A stretch of 64,000 nt of DNA from Pseudoalteromonas ostreae (GTDB taxonomy: Bacteria > Pseudomonadota > Gammaproteobacteria > Enterobacterales > Alteromonadaceae): NCBI RefSeq assembly GCF_018069805.1, contig NZ_JAGPYN010000005.1, positions 62,001-126,000 on the forward strand. The letters run 5' to 3'. The notes under the pieces were generated by a model that was not told where the DNA came from, searched no databases, and saw only the letters and a list, made by a program, of their open reading frames with translations. Shown here one piece after another: positions 1 to 8,652 of the stretch. Positions within the stretch are counted from its first letter, which is position 1. Each line of letters starts with the position of its first letter. Both the position numbers and the translations under genes were made by a program.

Positions 1-1
1 T

Positions 2-265
2 TTTTCATCTTTAAATAAAGAATTAGGTTTTTCGCGACAGTTTACCTATTACGATAATGGCGGGCAACAATGGGTCATTGATTATGCTAACAAATCAGAA
101 CAAAAAGAATTTAATGAAAAAACAGGTTTAAATAGAGAGTGGCTAGGTGAAGGAAATCATTTTAAAGCTCTTCCAGAAAGCCATGATGAAGTACCATCTA
201 AAACTCTACAGCAAAAATTTGTGAGTATATATTCAAAGTTAGCTAGTAGATTTCAAAGTCAATAA
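2..265 (+). CDS. 3-prime fragment of an unknown gene (window edge)
   Basis: An open frame enters from the left edge and runs 87 codons to a TAA at 263-265, so the start lies outside the window. The visible protein part is polar and soluble-looking, with no membrane segment or signal. It contains the stretches FTYYDNGGQQWVIDYANK and EWLGEGNHFKALPE. I do not recognise the family. Base composition is AT-rich like the next ORF and unlike the hslU region, which suggests accessory DNA. A frame this long without stops in AT-rich sequence supports real coding, but function cannot be given. Confidence 0.5.
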   Translation, partial: FSSLNKELGFSRQFTYYDNGGQQWVIDYANKSEQKEFNEKTGLNREWLGEGNHFKALPESHDEVPSKTLQQKFVSIYSKLASRFQSQ

Positions 266-614
266 CAAAAGAAATATAACACATATGAGCCTTAACTCTG
301 TCAATAGGCACTAGTGTTCTTTTTGACCGTCAATTCTAAATCAATAAATAAATTTGTTTACTTCGTCTGACGATGTGGCTGTTAAGGCAGTAGCTTAAGG
401 CAGACACATATAAGCGCAACGTAATAGCCTTCATGTTATTGGCGCAGCATTTGCTTATTTTCCTCTTAAGCGCAGCGCCTCTTAACCGCTTTGTAAATAA
501 TTCACTAAATTTTTTGCACAAAGAGAAGGGAATGAGAAGTAAATGAGGGAAACTTAGCGTTTAGTATTGGCATGCTTAAATAATCGATAATCTAACACGA
601 ATATTACTAAGTGA
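266..614. other. AT-rich intergenic region, no supported gene
   Basis: No convincing coding frame lies between the partial gene and the duplicated block before the next ORF. A 61-codon minus-strand frame at 336-521 has no ribosome site and looks accidental. Around 413-487 there are two near-copies of a TAAGCGCARCG word and a short imperfect inverted repeat (TTAAG ... CTTAA at about 467-486), so small folded structures are possible. I cannot assign a function. Confidence 0.4.
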
Positions 615-694
615 TTGAATCAAAATAGCAACTCCGCTATGGTTAATACATCAATAAAAATAAATTAAAAACGAGTTAATCAACAGGCTCGTTA
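615..694 (+). repeat. 80-bp intergenic repeat R1, copy 1
   Basis: This block matches 28651-28730 over 80 bases with 10 substitutions and no gap by hand alignment. It begins TTGAATCAAAATAG and ends ACAGGCTCGTTA. Both copies sit in the same orientation just upstream of a small ORF (9 bp before the ORF at 704, 26 bp before the ORF at 28757). The two downstream proteins are not related, so the duplication concerns the upstream, perhaps promoter-bearing, segment rather than a whole gene. Confidence 0.7.
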
Positions 695-703
695 GGTTTT
701 ATA

Positions 704-1060
704 ATGTTCTGGAAAATTGGTCATTCAAAATATTTGATCGTAAATTTAGAAAAGGAAACTGAAGAATGGTGCCATTTCAAAATGGATGGCAATGTTTTTC
801 ATAAGTCTATTTCAGGCTTTGTGGTAAATAGTGAAGGCGAAATGGTCCAAGAATTGAAAATGTATCAAGCATATTCAATTAGTGATACATATTCAATTCT
901 ACCACTGTACAATATTTATAAGAATAAACTTTATGAAAGTCATATAAGTCAAACAGGGATGTATGCCCCAGAGTTCCAGACAGAAGTGATCTACCAAGAA
1001 GTACATAAGTGCTCAGAGAATGACTTACCTAAAAGCGCGGAGCTATTTAAATCTAAGTGA
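704..1060 (+). CDS. Hypothetical protein, 118 aa
   Basis: This 118-residue protein is unrecognised. It has no signal peptide or membrane span and is rich in Tyr, Ser, Glu and Lys, with two Cys (about residues 23 and 103). The start codon is ATG 9 bp after the R1 repeat; no strong Shine-Dalgarno is visible. It stands alone between AT-rich spacers and next to a partial gene, so it looks like accessory cargo. Coding is supported by length and amino-acid balance only. Function unknown. Confidence 0.5.
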   Translation: MFWKIGHSKYLIVNLEKETEEWCHFKMDGNVFHKSISGFVVNSEGEMVQELKMYQAYSISDTYSILPLYNIYKNKLYESHISQTGMYAPEFQTEVIYQEVHKCSENDLPKSAELFKSK

Positions 1061-1221
1061 ACGTATGTTAATTGAATTGGCACACATGCGACTGTCAGAT
1101 TTGATTGAATCTCATCTGTTCAGAGCATTTTAGGGCTTATTAAAACCTAAAACCTAGTTACTTCTCGTTACGCTTCACTGCACTCAACCACAACCACATA
1201 ACCAACTTTAACGCCGAGCAA

Positions 1222-1251
1222 CTTACAGCTTACAGCTTAAAGCTCGCAGCT
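1222..1251. repeat. Short tandem repeat of AGCTTAC-like units
   Basis: Three to four degenerate copies of a 7-8 base CTTACAG / CTTAAAG unit stand in a row immediately downstream of the DUF971 gene stop. It is a simple low-complexity repeat in the convergent intergenic space. A role is not evident. Confidence 0.5.
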
Positions 1252-1254
1252 AAC

Positions 1255-1629
1255 CTAAGGTACAAACTTGATCGGTACACTGTCTTTATTGGCTTGATGT
1301 TCTGCGAGGCGTTGTTGGTAGGTTTGCCATAAATCGTCATGTTGGGCTTGTAGATGGCTGAAATATGCCCAGCTAAATAAACCGCTGTTGTGGCCATCGT
1401 CAAAGTCTAAACGCAGTGCGTAGTGGCCGACTGGCTCGATGCTTTTGATGCTAACCTGCGATTTACCGAGTACCAATTTCATTGGTTCGTTACCATGGCC
1501 TTGTACTTCGGCAGACGGTGAATGAACACGTAAAAACTCACTACTAAAAGTACATTGGGTGTCATCGTCAAAATAGACATCAAGGGTTTTGCTAACGGTA
1601 TGATGATGTACCTTGATAACTTGTTTCAT
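1255..1629 (-). CDS. DUF971 / gamma-butyrobetaine hydroxylase-like N-terminal domain protein
   Basis: This 124-aa single-domain protein belongs to the DUF971 (GBBH-like N-terminal) family. The signature FSSEFLRVHSPSAEVQGHG lies at about residues 28-46, followed by VSIKSIEPVGHYALRLDFDD and a GHNSGLFSWAYF segment at about 78-90. In the hydroxylases this domain carries a zinc site; the free-standing bacterial version has no established biochemical role, though members sit near Fe-S or quality-control genes. It follows hslU on the same strand with a 61-bp gap, an arrangement I associate with this order of bacteria. It may be read through from hslVU. Confidence 0.85.
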   Translation of the reverse strand: MKQVIKVHHHTVSKTLDVYFDDDTQCTFSSEFLRVHSPSAEVQGHGNEPMKLVLGKSQVSIKSIEPVGHYALRLDFDDGHNSGLFSWAYFSHLQAQHDDLWQTYQQRLAEHQANKDSVPIKFVP

Positions 1630-1690
1630 TGTTATGCCTGTGTATTGAGCCTAGAACTTAGAGCCTGGGCCCTAAGTTCTAGTTTTAAAA

Positions 1691-3019
1691 TTAAAGAATA
1701 AAGCGACTTAGGTCTTCATCTTCAACCAGTGCACCTAAATGCTTCTCAACATAGGCGGCATCAATGACTAAACTGGTGCCAGCTTGCTCTGATGCATCAT
1801 AGGAAATTTCTTCCATCAGTTTTTCCATTACCGTATGTAGGCGACGTGCACCAATGTTCTCGGTTTTTTCATTAACTTGCCATGCCGCTTTGGCAATGCG
1901 TTCGATGGCGTCATCGCTAAACTCTACACTTACTTGCTCTGTTTTAAGTAGTGCATGTTGTTGCTCGGTCAGTGAGGCATGTGGTTCGGTTAAAATACGT
2001 TTAAAGTCGTCAGCGGTTAATGCTTCAAGCTCTACACGAATAGGTAAGCGACCTTGTAGTTCTGGGATCATGTCAGATGGTTTTGCCATTTGGAATGCGC
2101 CAGAGGCAATAAACAGCATATGGTCAGTTTTCACCATGCCATGCTTAGTGCTCACGGTTGAGCCTTCAATCAGTGGCAGTAAGTCACGCTGTACGCCTTC
2201 ACGGCTTACGTCTGGACCTGATGATTCTCCGCGTTTACAGATTTTGTCTATCTCGTCGATAAACACAATACCGTTTTGTTCGGCTGCGAAGATTGCTTGC
2301 TCTTTTAGCTCTTCAGGGTTTACTAATTTAGAGGCTTCTTCTTCAACCAATAATTTAAACGCTTCTTTAATTTTAAGTTTGCGTTTAGTGCGCTTGTCAC
2401 CCGCCATATTTTGGAACATGCCTTGCAGCTGGTTGGTCATTTCTTCCATACCAGGTGGTGCCATGATCTCAACATTTGGTTGTGCTTGGGCTAAATCAAT
2501 ATCAATTTCTTTATCGTCTAATTGACCTTCGCGTAATTTTTTACGGAAGATCTGACGCGTTGAAGAGCCTTCGTCGCGTTGGCTTTCACCAGACGAATCT
2601 TTAGCTGGGGTCAGTAGTGCGTCTAAAATGCGTTCTTCGGCAGCTTCTTCTGCGCGATGTTTGAATTTTTTAGTTTGTTGTTCACGGGTCATTTTGATTG
2701 ATACATCAACCAAGTCGCGAATGATGGTTTCAACTTCTTTACCAACATAGCCCACTTCAGTGAACTTAGTCGCTTCGACTTTAATGAAAGGCGCGTTGGC
2801 AAGTTTTGCTAAACGACGGGCAATTTCAGTTTTACCAACACCGGTTGGACCGATCATCAGGATATTCTTCGGCGTTACTTCTGTGCGAAGATCTTCATCT
2901 AATTGCATGCGGCGCCAGCGATTACGAAGGGCAATAGCCACTGCTTTTTTTGCTTTTGCTTGACCAATTATATGCAGGTCAAGTTCATGAACGATTTCTC
3001 TGGGAGTCATATCAGACAT
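1691..3019 (-). CDS. hslU: HslU, ATPase/unfoldase subunit of the HslUV protease
   Basis: HslU (ClpY) is the AAA+ hexamer that unfolds substrates and feeds them to HslV in the cytoplasm. At 442 aa it matches the usual length. Walker A GPTGVGKT is at residues 57-64 and Walker B IVFIDEID at 251-258. Between them lies the charged intermediate (I) domain at about 110-240. The C-terminus ends in SRFIL, the tail that docks into HslV pockets. The start ATG has an AGGAA site about 7 bases upstream. It lies 11 bp behind hslV, so the two are one transcription unit, probably heat-inducible from the sigma32-like promoter before hslV. Confidence 0.98.
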   Translation of the reverse strand: MSDMTPREIVHELDLHIIGQAKAKKAVAIALRNRWRRMQLDEDLRTEVTPKNILMIGPTGVGKTEIARRLAKLANAPFIKVEATKFTEVGYVGKEVETIIRDLVDVSIKMTREQQTKKFKHRAEEAAEERILDALLTPAKDSSGESQRDEGSSTRQIFRKKLREGQLDDKEIDIDLAQAQPNVEIMAPPGMEEMTNQLQGMFQNMAGDKRTKRKLKIKEAFKLLVEEEASKLVNPEELKEQAIFAAEQNGIVFIDEIDKICKRGESSGPDVSREGVQRDLLPLIEGSTVSTKHGMVKTDHMLFIASGAFQMAKPSDMIPELQGRLPIRVELEALTADDFKRILTEPHASLTEQQHALLKTEQVSVEFSDDAIERIAKAAWQVNEKTENIGARRLHTVMEKLMEEISYDASEQAGTSLVIDAAYVEKHLGALVEDEDLSRFIL

Positions 3020-3030
3020 AGCAGTTCCTA

Positions 3031-3549
3031 TTACAATTCTTCGATGGTTTGAAAGTTATTTGTGAATACACAAATGTTGCCGGCAATTGTCAGGCTTTTT
3101 TCAACAATTTCGCGGGCGCTTAAATCGGTGTTTTCAAGTAGGGCTGTTGCAGCTGATTGGGCAAAGTTACCACCACTACCAATGGCAATTAAATCATTTT
3201 CAGGCTGCACAACATCACCGTTACCAGTAATTATCAGTGAAGCTGTGGAGTCGGCAACAGCAAGCAATGCTTCGAGTTTGCGCAAGGCGCGATCGCTACG
3301 CCAATCTTTAGCCATTTCAACAGCGGCTTTGGTTAGATTGCCTTGGTGCATTTCAAGCTTGCTTTCAAAACGTTCGAACAGGGTGAAGGCATCAGCAGTG
3401 CCGCCAGCAAAACCAGCGATCACTTTGCCATTATAAAGGCGTCGAACTTTGCGGGCGTTGCCCTTCATTACGGTGTTACCAAGTGAAACTTGGCCATCGC
3501 CACCAATGACGACTTTATCGCCGCGACGTACACTTACAATAGTGGTCAT
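3031..3549 (-). CDS. hslV: HslV, peptidase subunit of the HslUV protease
   Basis: HslV (ClpQ) is the proteasome-beta-like threonine peptidase. The start is set at the ATG at 3549, which encodes [14 protein letters not shown]: after Met removal the N-terminal Thr is the catalytic nucleophile. An upstream in-frame ATG-ATG at 3564-3559 would bury this Thr, and the GAGGAA ribosome site lies between the two, so the shorter start is right. The protein has 172 residues, typical of the family, with the conserved [11 protein letters not shown] stretch near the N-terminus. It heads the hslVU pair. Confidence 0.98.
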   Translation of the reverse strand: MTTIVSVRRGDKVVIGGDGQVSLGNTVMKGNARKVRRLYNGKVIAGFAGGTADAFTLFERFESKLEMHQGNLTKAAVEMAKDWRSDRALRKLEALLAVADSTASLIITGNGDVVQPENDLIAIGSGGNFAQSAATALLENTDLSAREIVEKSLTIAGNICVFTNNFQTIEEL

Positions 3550-3564
3550 GTTATTCCTCATCAT

Positions 3565-3584
3565 CGAGTCGCAGGGGCGACTCG
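3565..3584 (-). promoter_or_regulatory. Perfect 8-bp hairpin in the hslVU leader
   Basis: CGAGTCGC and GCGACTCG form a perfect 8-bp stem with a 4-base loop. It lies between the sigma32-like promoter and the hslV ribosome site, near the expected 5-prime end of the message. There is no T-run after it, so it is not a terminator. A stem-loop near the 5-prime end of hslVU mRNA has been described as stabilising in E. coli; that this one does the same is inference. Confidence 0.6.
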
Positions 3585-3608
3585 TTAAAAGCGATTGATG
3601 ATGAGTTA

Positions 3609-3634
3609 ATATGGGTTAATGGGCTAAAATCAAG
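3609..3634 (-). promoter_or_regulatory. Sigma32-like heat-shock promoter for hslVU
   Basis: On the minus strand CTTGATT (-35; consensus CTTGAAA) is followed 11 bases later by ACCCATAT (-10; consensus CCCCATNT). The -35 overlaps the ftsN stop codon. The predicted start near 3602 would give a leader of about 50 nt carrying the hairpin. hslVU is a classical sigma32 operon in enterics, which makes the match credible. The spacing is at the short end of the accepted range. Confidence 0.55.
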
Positions 3635-4160
3635 TCCAATTCCAAATTCCGCAACCAGTTATTTTGCTACGCTTTAGTTTGTTTTTATCACTTTCGGCTA
3701 AACGTTTGGTTTTATAAGGACCTAAACGTACTTTATACCAGACACCGTTAGTGCCGGTTGTTTCACGAATTTCGGCGATTAATCCGGCAAATGCGATTTT
3801 AGCTTTTAAGGTTTCTGCTTGGCCATGGGTTCTGAACGAGCCGCATTGCATTACATAAGGGCCTTTTTGTTCAAGCTCTCTTACTTCAACTTGAATTTCA
3901 TGCTCTTTGATTTCTTTTATGAATTCAGGAGGGCGTGGTTTAGGCAACTCTTGTTGCACTTTTGCAGGTGTTGGGTTTGCTTGCTGTTCAACCAGCTTTG
4001 GATCTGCATTGGTTTTGACATACCATAAACCAAAACTAAAACCGCCAACTAGTAGTACGGTAACCAGTACTAATAATACGGGGAATGGTTTTTTCGGTGG
4101 CGCTGTTTTTTTGCTATTACGGTTGCCCGGTTTTTTATTAATAAAATCGTGTTGTGCCAT
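3630..4160 (-). CDS. ftsN: FtsN-like SPOR-domain cell division protein
   Basis: This 176-aa bitopic membrane protein has a basic cytoplasmic N-terminus (about residues 1-25), one transmembrane helix (about 27-48), a Pro/Glu-rich periplasmic linker and a C-terminal SPOR domain (about 97-175; YVMQCGSFRTHGQAETLKAK then WYKVRLGPY). SPOR domains bind denuded septal glycan. FtsN is the late divisome activator of septal peptidoglycan synthesis. It is shorter than E. coli FtsN (319 aa), with a reduced linker. The priA-ftsN-hslVU order matches enterics apart from the missing cytR and supports the call over a generic SPOR protein. Confidence 0.85.
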   Translation of the reverse strand: MAQHDFINKKPGNRNSKKTAPPKKPFPVLLVLVTVLLVGGFSFGLWYVKTNADPKLVEQQANPTPAKVQQELPKPRPPEFIKEIKEHEIQVEVRELEQKGPYVMQCGSFRTHGQAETLKAKIAFAGLIAEIRETTGTNGVWYKVRLGPYKTKRLAESDKNKLKRSKITGCGIWNWT

Positions 4161-4181
4161 GGTGGTATTGGGCTTCTAACC

Positions 4182-6368
4182 TTAAATCATATCTATTGGA
4201 TCTACATCTAAGCTCCATCGCACCTTTTGCGCTAATTTACTGGTACTTAAGTAGTCTACCATTTGCGCGAGATATTGGTGTAATAGAGGGCGTTCGAGCG
4301 CTTGAATATGCAATTGAAAGCGATATTTCCCTGCAATTCGCTCGAGCGGTGCAGGGATCGGACCTAGCAATTGTATACCAGTTAGACCCTGGACTGGAAC
4401 TAAATCTGTTAAAAAATCGACCACTTGTTTTATATTGTGACCTTCGGCGCGGACAATCGCCATATTAGTTATTGGTGGTAGCTGTGCGTCATCGCGCTCT
4501 TGCAGTGCAAAACGGGCGAAATCTTGATAACCATTATTGACTAAATCTTGTAATAAAGGATGTTCGGGAAAGTGAGTTTGCAATAATACATGACCCGGTT
4601 CGCCACTGCGCCCAGCACGGCCAGCCACTTGAGTAACCAATTGTGCTAAATGCTCTGTGGCGCGAAAGTCGCACGAGTACAAGCCGCCGTCGACATCAAG
4701 GATCAATACTAAGCTCACATCAGCAAAGTGATGACCTTTGGCAAGCATTTGGGTGCCAACTAAAATCCGTGCACCGCCTTGGTTTATATCGTCTAGGGCT
4801 TTTTCTAAACTGCCTTTACGACGCGTTGAGTCGCGGTCAATCCGGCTAATCGGGGTATCAGGAAACTCGGTTGTTAAAAACTCTTCTATTTGTTCGGTGC
4901 CTTTGCCGTTAGGAAATATTTGTGTACTACCACAGTCTGGACACTGATGCGGCACGCGTTCTTGCTCCCCGCAGTGATGGCAAATCATCTGGCCGATGGC
5001 CTTGTGAAAAGTCGCGCTTGTGCTGCAACGTGTGCACTCACTTAACCAACCACATTCATGGCAAATCAGGGTAGGCGAAAAACCGCGACGGTTTAAAAAT
5101 ACCATCACTTGTTTGCCTCGTTTTAAATGCTGACGCATAGTGGCAAGACTGGCATGGGCTATACCAGCTTGATCCGGCTGGCCTTTCATATCAATCAGCT
5201 GAAATTTATTGTCGGTACTGGTTTGCGCACGTTGCGTTAGGCTCAGCAGTTGGTATTTATTATGAATTGCCTTATGCAAGGTTTCGAGCGCCGGGGTTGC
5301 TGAGCCTAAGATCAGCGGTATTTTATGTTGAAAAGCGCGGTATGCGGCTAAATCACGGGCATGGTAACGTAAGGTATCTTGTTGTTTAAATGAACCGTCA
5401 TGTTCTTCATCAACAATGAGCATACCAAGCTTTAAAAATGGTAAAAAGATACTCGAACGTGTACCAATCACAATTGCGCAACTGGCTTTTTCACAAAAGC
5501 GCCAAGTTTGTAAGCGTTCGTTATCGCTCAGTGCTGAATGCCACAGCATAATCGGCGTATCAGGAAAGCGACGACGAAATCGATTAACCGTTTGTGGCGT
5601 AAGGCCAATTTCAGGCACGAGTACGAGTGCTTGTTCACCGCGTTTTAAAACTTCTTCAAGGCATTGTAAGTAAACCTCGGTTTTACCACTGCCAGTGACA
5701 CCTTCTAGTAAAAAGCTATTGAAACCGACCGCTTGATTAATGGTGGTACAGGCTACTGCTTGCTCTTTATTTAGAGTCGGCTTAGTGCCTACGGTGGGAA
5801 GTTGTTGTTGCCATTGGTTGTCGTGTTCAATCGTTTGGCTGATCAGCTCTTTGTTAAGTAAGCTGTCGATGGTTTTTTTACTAAACCCCAGCGCTTTTAA
5901 TTCTGTAAGTGATGATTTACCTGAATCTGCCAGTTGTTTGAGTAAGCTTAGTTGGCTCTTTGCTTTTAAAGATGGTAATTTAGCGCCTTTTTCAGTTAGT
6001 GCCACCATACTAATACTGCTTTTATCTGGGCACAGTCCTTGACGCAGCGCGCCAGGCAGGGCGATATGAATTGTTTCACCTAGTGGGTAGCAATAATAGC
6101 GTGCAGTAAAACGCAATAATTCGATATGTCGCTCTGATAAAACGGCTTCATCATCAATCACTTCAAGCACTGCTTTAAGTTTATTAACTGGCACATCGGT
6201 GTTGGTTTTTAGCGCCAGTACTACCGCAACTTTGCGCTGATTACCAAATGGCACCCACACCCGCGCACCGACTTTAGGCATCACCGATAAAGCATCGAGT
6301 TGCTCTGGAATGCGATAATCAAAGGTGCGATGCAACGGTACTTTTATAGCAACTTCAACAAAACTCAT
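4182..6368 (-). CDS. priA: PriA, primosomal replication-restart helicase
   Basis: PriA recognises stalled forks and D-loops and loads DnaB via PriB/DnaT. At 728 aa it is full length. The N-terminal 3-prime-binding domain comes first (about 1-105), then a winged-helix part, then the helicase with Walker A GVTGSGKT at 223-230 and DEEH at 320-323. A zinc region follows with paired cysteines (CHECGWLSECTRCS, CHHCGEQ, CPDCGS), and motif V/VI region GTQMLAKGHHF and QVAGRAGR near 560-605. It transcribes away from rpmE, with ftsN 21 bp downstream on the same strand. Confidence 0.98.
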   Translation of the reverse strand: MSFVEVAIKVPLHRTFDYRIPEQLDALSVMPKVGARVWVPFGNQRKVAVVLALKTNTDVPVNKLKAVLEVIDDEAVLSERHIELLRFTARYYCYPLGETIHIALPGALRQGLCPDKSSISMVALTEKGAKLPSLKAKSQLSLLKQLADSGKSSLTELKALGFSKKTIDSLLNKELISQTIEHDNQWQQQLPTVGTKPTLNKEQAVACTTINQAVGFNSFLLEGVTGSGKTEVYLQCLEEVLKRGEQALVLVPEIGLTPQTVNRFRRRFPDTPIMLWHSALSDNERLQTWRFCEKASCAIVIGTRSSIFLPFLKLGMLIVDEEHDGSFKQQDTLRYHARDLAAYRAFQHKIPLILGSATPALETLHKAIHNKYQLLSLTQRAQTSTDNKFQLIDMKGQPDQAGIAHASLATMRQHLKRGKQVMVFLNRRGFSPTLICHECGWLSECTRCSTSATFHKAIGQMICHHCGEQERVPHQCPDCGSTQIFPNGKGTEQIEEFLTTEFPDTPISRIDRDSTRRKGSLEKALDDINQGGARILVGTQMLAKGHHFADVSLVLILDVDGGLYSCDFRATEHLAQLVTQVAGRAGRSGEPGHVLLQTHFPEHPLLQDLVNNGYQDFARFALQERDDAQLPPITNMAIVRAEGHNIKQVVDFLTDLVPVQGLTGIQLLGPIPAPLERIAGKYRFQLHIQALERPLLHQYLAQMVDYLSTSKLAQKVRWSLDVDPIDMI

Positions 6369-6488
6369 AACAACCCAAACAAGAACGAATAAGGGAGTTA
6401 ATGTACTAAAATTATGGCTGAAAACCTACCTGCAAATATCTTCTTTAAAACTTTTGTTCATTTTATTAGCAAAAACGACATTTAAAGC

Positions 6489-6517
6489 TTGTAGCAAGTG
6501 GGGTTGTTGCTTAGAAT
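6489..6517 (+). promoter_or_regulatory. Sigma70-type promoter of rpmE
   Basis: TTGTAG (-35), a 17-base spacer and TAGAAT (-10) stand in the divergent priA-rpmE spacer. The start would fall near 6524, leaving a leader of about 78 nt that ends in an AGAGG ribosome site before the rpmE ATG. Spacing is ideal and the -10 has five of six consensus bases. Confidence 0.55.
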
Positions 6518-6601
6518 ACGCGTCCTAAATAATTTGTTTTAACGACGTATGGTGCCAGACTTCGGGTTTGGAGAGCGATGCGGCCTTAACTAGAGGTTTC
6601 T

Positions 6602-6814
6602 ATGAAAGAAGGTATTCACCCTAAGTACGAAGTAATTTCAGCATCATGTTCATGTGGAAATAAATTCGAAACTCGTTCTACTCTGTGTAAAGACATTCAC
6701 TTAGACGTATGTTCTGCGTGTCACCCGTTTTACACTGGTAAGCAAAAAGTTTTAGACACAGGTGGCCGTGTTGATCGCTTTAACAAGCGTTTCGGTTCAC
6801 TTAGCAGCAAGTAA
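6602..6814 (+). CDS. rpmE: 50S ribosomal protein L31, zinc-binding (C+) form
   Basis: L31 bridges the large and small subunits. The 70-aa protein starts [20 protein letters not shown] and carries the four cysteines of the zinc-binding C+ type: C16, C18, C37 and C40. In other proteobacteria a zinc-free paralogue, repressed by Zur, replaces this form under zinc starvation; no paralogue is in this window. It has its own promoter and terminator, so it is monocistronic. It lies divergent to priA as in enterics. Confidence 0.98.
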   Translation: MKEGIHPKYEVISASCSCGNKFETRSTLCKDIHLDVCSACHPFYTGKQKVLDTGGRVDRFNKRFGSLSSK

Positions 6815-6832
6815 TTCTTGTTGTTTTGTCGG

Positions 6833-6858
6833 AAAAAGCACCTTAGGGTGCTTTTTTT
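6833..6858 (+). terminator. Rho-independent terminator after rpmE
   Basis: AAAAAGCACC and GGGTGCTTTTTTT form a stem with a short TTA loop followed by a T-run, 18 bp after the rpmE stop. Confidence 0.9.
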
Positions 6859-6859
6859 T

Positions 6860-7377
6860 ATGCCTGCTATTTATTAAAAACACCGCCTTTTAGTCTTTAT
6901 TTCTTGCTCTAGTGCTCCAGTTTACGCATTCATTATGTTGTGACTATTTCCCACTTTTATATTCAGTATAGCGAACAAATAACAGACAAATAGTGATTTG
7001 TTGACTATATTGTCATTCTCTTTAAAACGATAAATTAAACGGTTTTGTCGGTAAAGTTAGGTTTTTTGCGGTTAAATGTTGTTAACGTCTTACTTTGATG
7101 GTTTTTAGTCATAGGCCATTATTGTTGCTTTAAAGCGTTACATAATAAGCATTTTAAGAAGGGTTTTTTGATGCTTTGTGGCGTTTTTATAGTCGAAAAT
7201 TGAAGGTTTTTTGCAAAAATTGCTGACAAAACGCATAAAATTAACGGATATAGCATATAACAGGATAGACCTGATATTGCTTGAATTTAATTATAATCTA
7301 GGTATTGTTCCCTATAAGATATTAGAACTGCTTACTCTCACTTTCAATTTAACTTACTTGCAGGATAAAATCGCGTT
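6860..7377 (+). other. Long intergenic region and leader before the malic enzyme gene
   Basis: This 518-bp AT-rich gap holds no supported gene. A TATAAT box at 7292-7297 with a poor -35 (ACCTGA, 17 bases upstream) could start the malic enzyme transcript about 75 nt before its ATG. A second candidate is the TTGACT near 7000. A 75-codon plus frame at 7211-7438 overlaps the malic enzyme start in another frame and is rejected. I see no named operator. Confidence 0.35.
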
Positions 7378-8619
7378 ATGTCAGACTTTCGTGAACAAGC
7401 TTTACATTACCATTCGCACCCCGTTCCAGGAAAAATAAGCGTTGAGCTTACAAAGCCAGCTGAAACCGTACAGGATCTTGCACTCGCATACAGCCCCGGT
7501 GTTGCAGAACCGGTACGTGAAATAGCTGCTGATCCCGCCAATGCCTACAAATACACAGGTAAAGGCAATATGGTTGCGGTTATTACTAACGGCACTGCCA
7601 TTTTAGGTTTAGGTAACTTAGGTCCATTGGCTTCAAAACCGGTTATGGAAGGTAAAGCGTTATTGTTTAAACGCTTTGCGGGTCTAGATTCGATAGATAT
7701 TGAGGTGAAACACAATACCACCGAAGATTTCATCAATACAGTTGCTAACATCGCTGATACGTTTGGCGGTATTAACTTAGAAGACATTAAAGCCCCAGAG
7801 TGTTTTGAAATAGAAAAAGCGTTGATCGAGCGTTGTAGCATTCCAGTGTTCCACGACGATCAACACGGTACCGCGATTGTAACGGCCGCAGGTATGATCA
7901 ACGCACTTGAAGTACAAGGCAAAGAAATCGAAGATGCGATTATCGTTTGTTTAGGAGCCGGTGCCGCAGCAGTTGCGTGTATGGAGCTACTGATCAAGTG
8001 TGGCGCATTGCGTGAACATATTTACATGTTAGATCGTAAAGGCGTTATTCATACTCGTCGTGATGATTTAAATGAGTACAAACAGTTATTCGCTAACAAT
8101 ACCGATAAGCGCACACTGCAAGATGTTATTGCTGATGCTGATGTATTTGTTGGTGTATCTGGCCCGAATTTACTTTCTCCTGACGATCTTAAGTTAATGG
8201 CTGATCGACCTGTCGTGTTTGCCTGTTCAAACCCAGATCCAGAAATCTCACCAGTGCTTGCTCATGGTGCTCGCGATGATTTAATCATGGCAACGGGTCG
8301 TTCAGATTATCCAAACCAAGTTAACAACGTGTTGTGTTTCCCATTTATTTTCCGTGGTGCGCTAGATGTGCGTGCTAGTAAAATTAATGACGAAATGAAA
8401 ATTGCTGCGGTTGACGCTATTCGTAGCATTGCTAAAGAACCAGTACCTGCGGAAGTACTAAAAGCGGCGGGTGTTGAGAAACTTGAATTTGGTGCGCAGT
8501 ATATTATTCCAAAACCGATGGATCCGCGTTTATTACCGCGCATTGCCAAAGCAGTAGCGCAAGCGGCAATTGATTCTGGTGTTGCACAAATTGATATGCC
8601 GGAAAACTACATGGAGTAG
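7378..8619 (+). CDS. Malic enzyme, short single-domain form (oxaloacetate-decarboxylating)
   Basis: It converts malate to pyruvate and CO2 with NAD(P). The 413-aa protein has an N-terminal malic domain (AYSPGVAEPVREIA at about 37-50, then FKRFAGLDSIDIEVK) and a nucleotide-binding domain with CLGAGAAAVACMELL near 195-209 and the conserved ACSNPDPEISP. It lacks the C-terminal phosphotransacetylase-like domain of enteric MaeB (759 aa), so it is the compact type common in marine gammaproteobacteria and Firmicutes. NAD versus NADP preference cannot be read safely. The start ATG has an AGGAT site at a rather long spacing. It is monocistronic, ending at a shared terminator with metJ. Confidence 0.93.
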   Translation: MSDFREQALHYHSHPVPGKISVELTKPAETVQDLALAYSPGVAEPVREIAADPANAYKYTGKGNMVAVITNGTAILGLGNLGPLASKPVMEGKALLFKRFAGLDSIDIEVKHNTTEDFINTVANIADTFGGINLEDIKAPECFEIEKALIERCSIPVFHDDQHGTAIVTAAGMINALEVQGKEIEDAIIVCLGAGAAAVACMELLIKCGALREHIYMLDRKGVIHTRRDDLNEYKQLFANNTDKRTLQDVIADADVFVGVSGPNLLSPDDLKLMADRPVVFACSNPDPEISPVLAHGARDDLIMATGRSDYPNQVNNVLCFPFIFRGALDVRASKINDEMKIAAVDAIRSIAKEPVPAEVLKAAGVEKLEFGAQYIIPKPMDPRLLPRIAKAVAQAAIDSGVAQIDMPENYME

Positions 8620-8652
8620 CTGCTCAGCTGCAATTTGTAATGGCACAATAAT

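Noticed and set aside
336-521. 61-codon minus-strand frame in the spacer between the partial gene and the 118-aa ORF
   Set aside because: No ribosome site, rich in Arg/Lys/Leu/Cys from repetitive DNA, and it runs through short repeats; looks like chance.
266-700. Possible integron attC-like site (GTTAGGT at 691 and inverted repeats)
   Set aside because: No matching RYYYAAC partner at a proper distance and no integrase in the window; the R1 copy at 28651 lacks the GTTAGGT end.
1854-2525. 223-codon frame antisense to hslU
   Set aside because: Ser/Cys-rich shadow of a real conserved gene in the opposite frame.
7211-7438. 75-codon plus-strand frame before the malic enzyme
   Set aside because: Overlaps the malic enzyme start in another frame, lacks a ribosome site and has biased composition.
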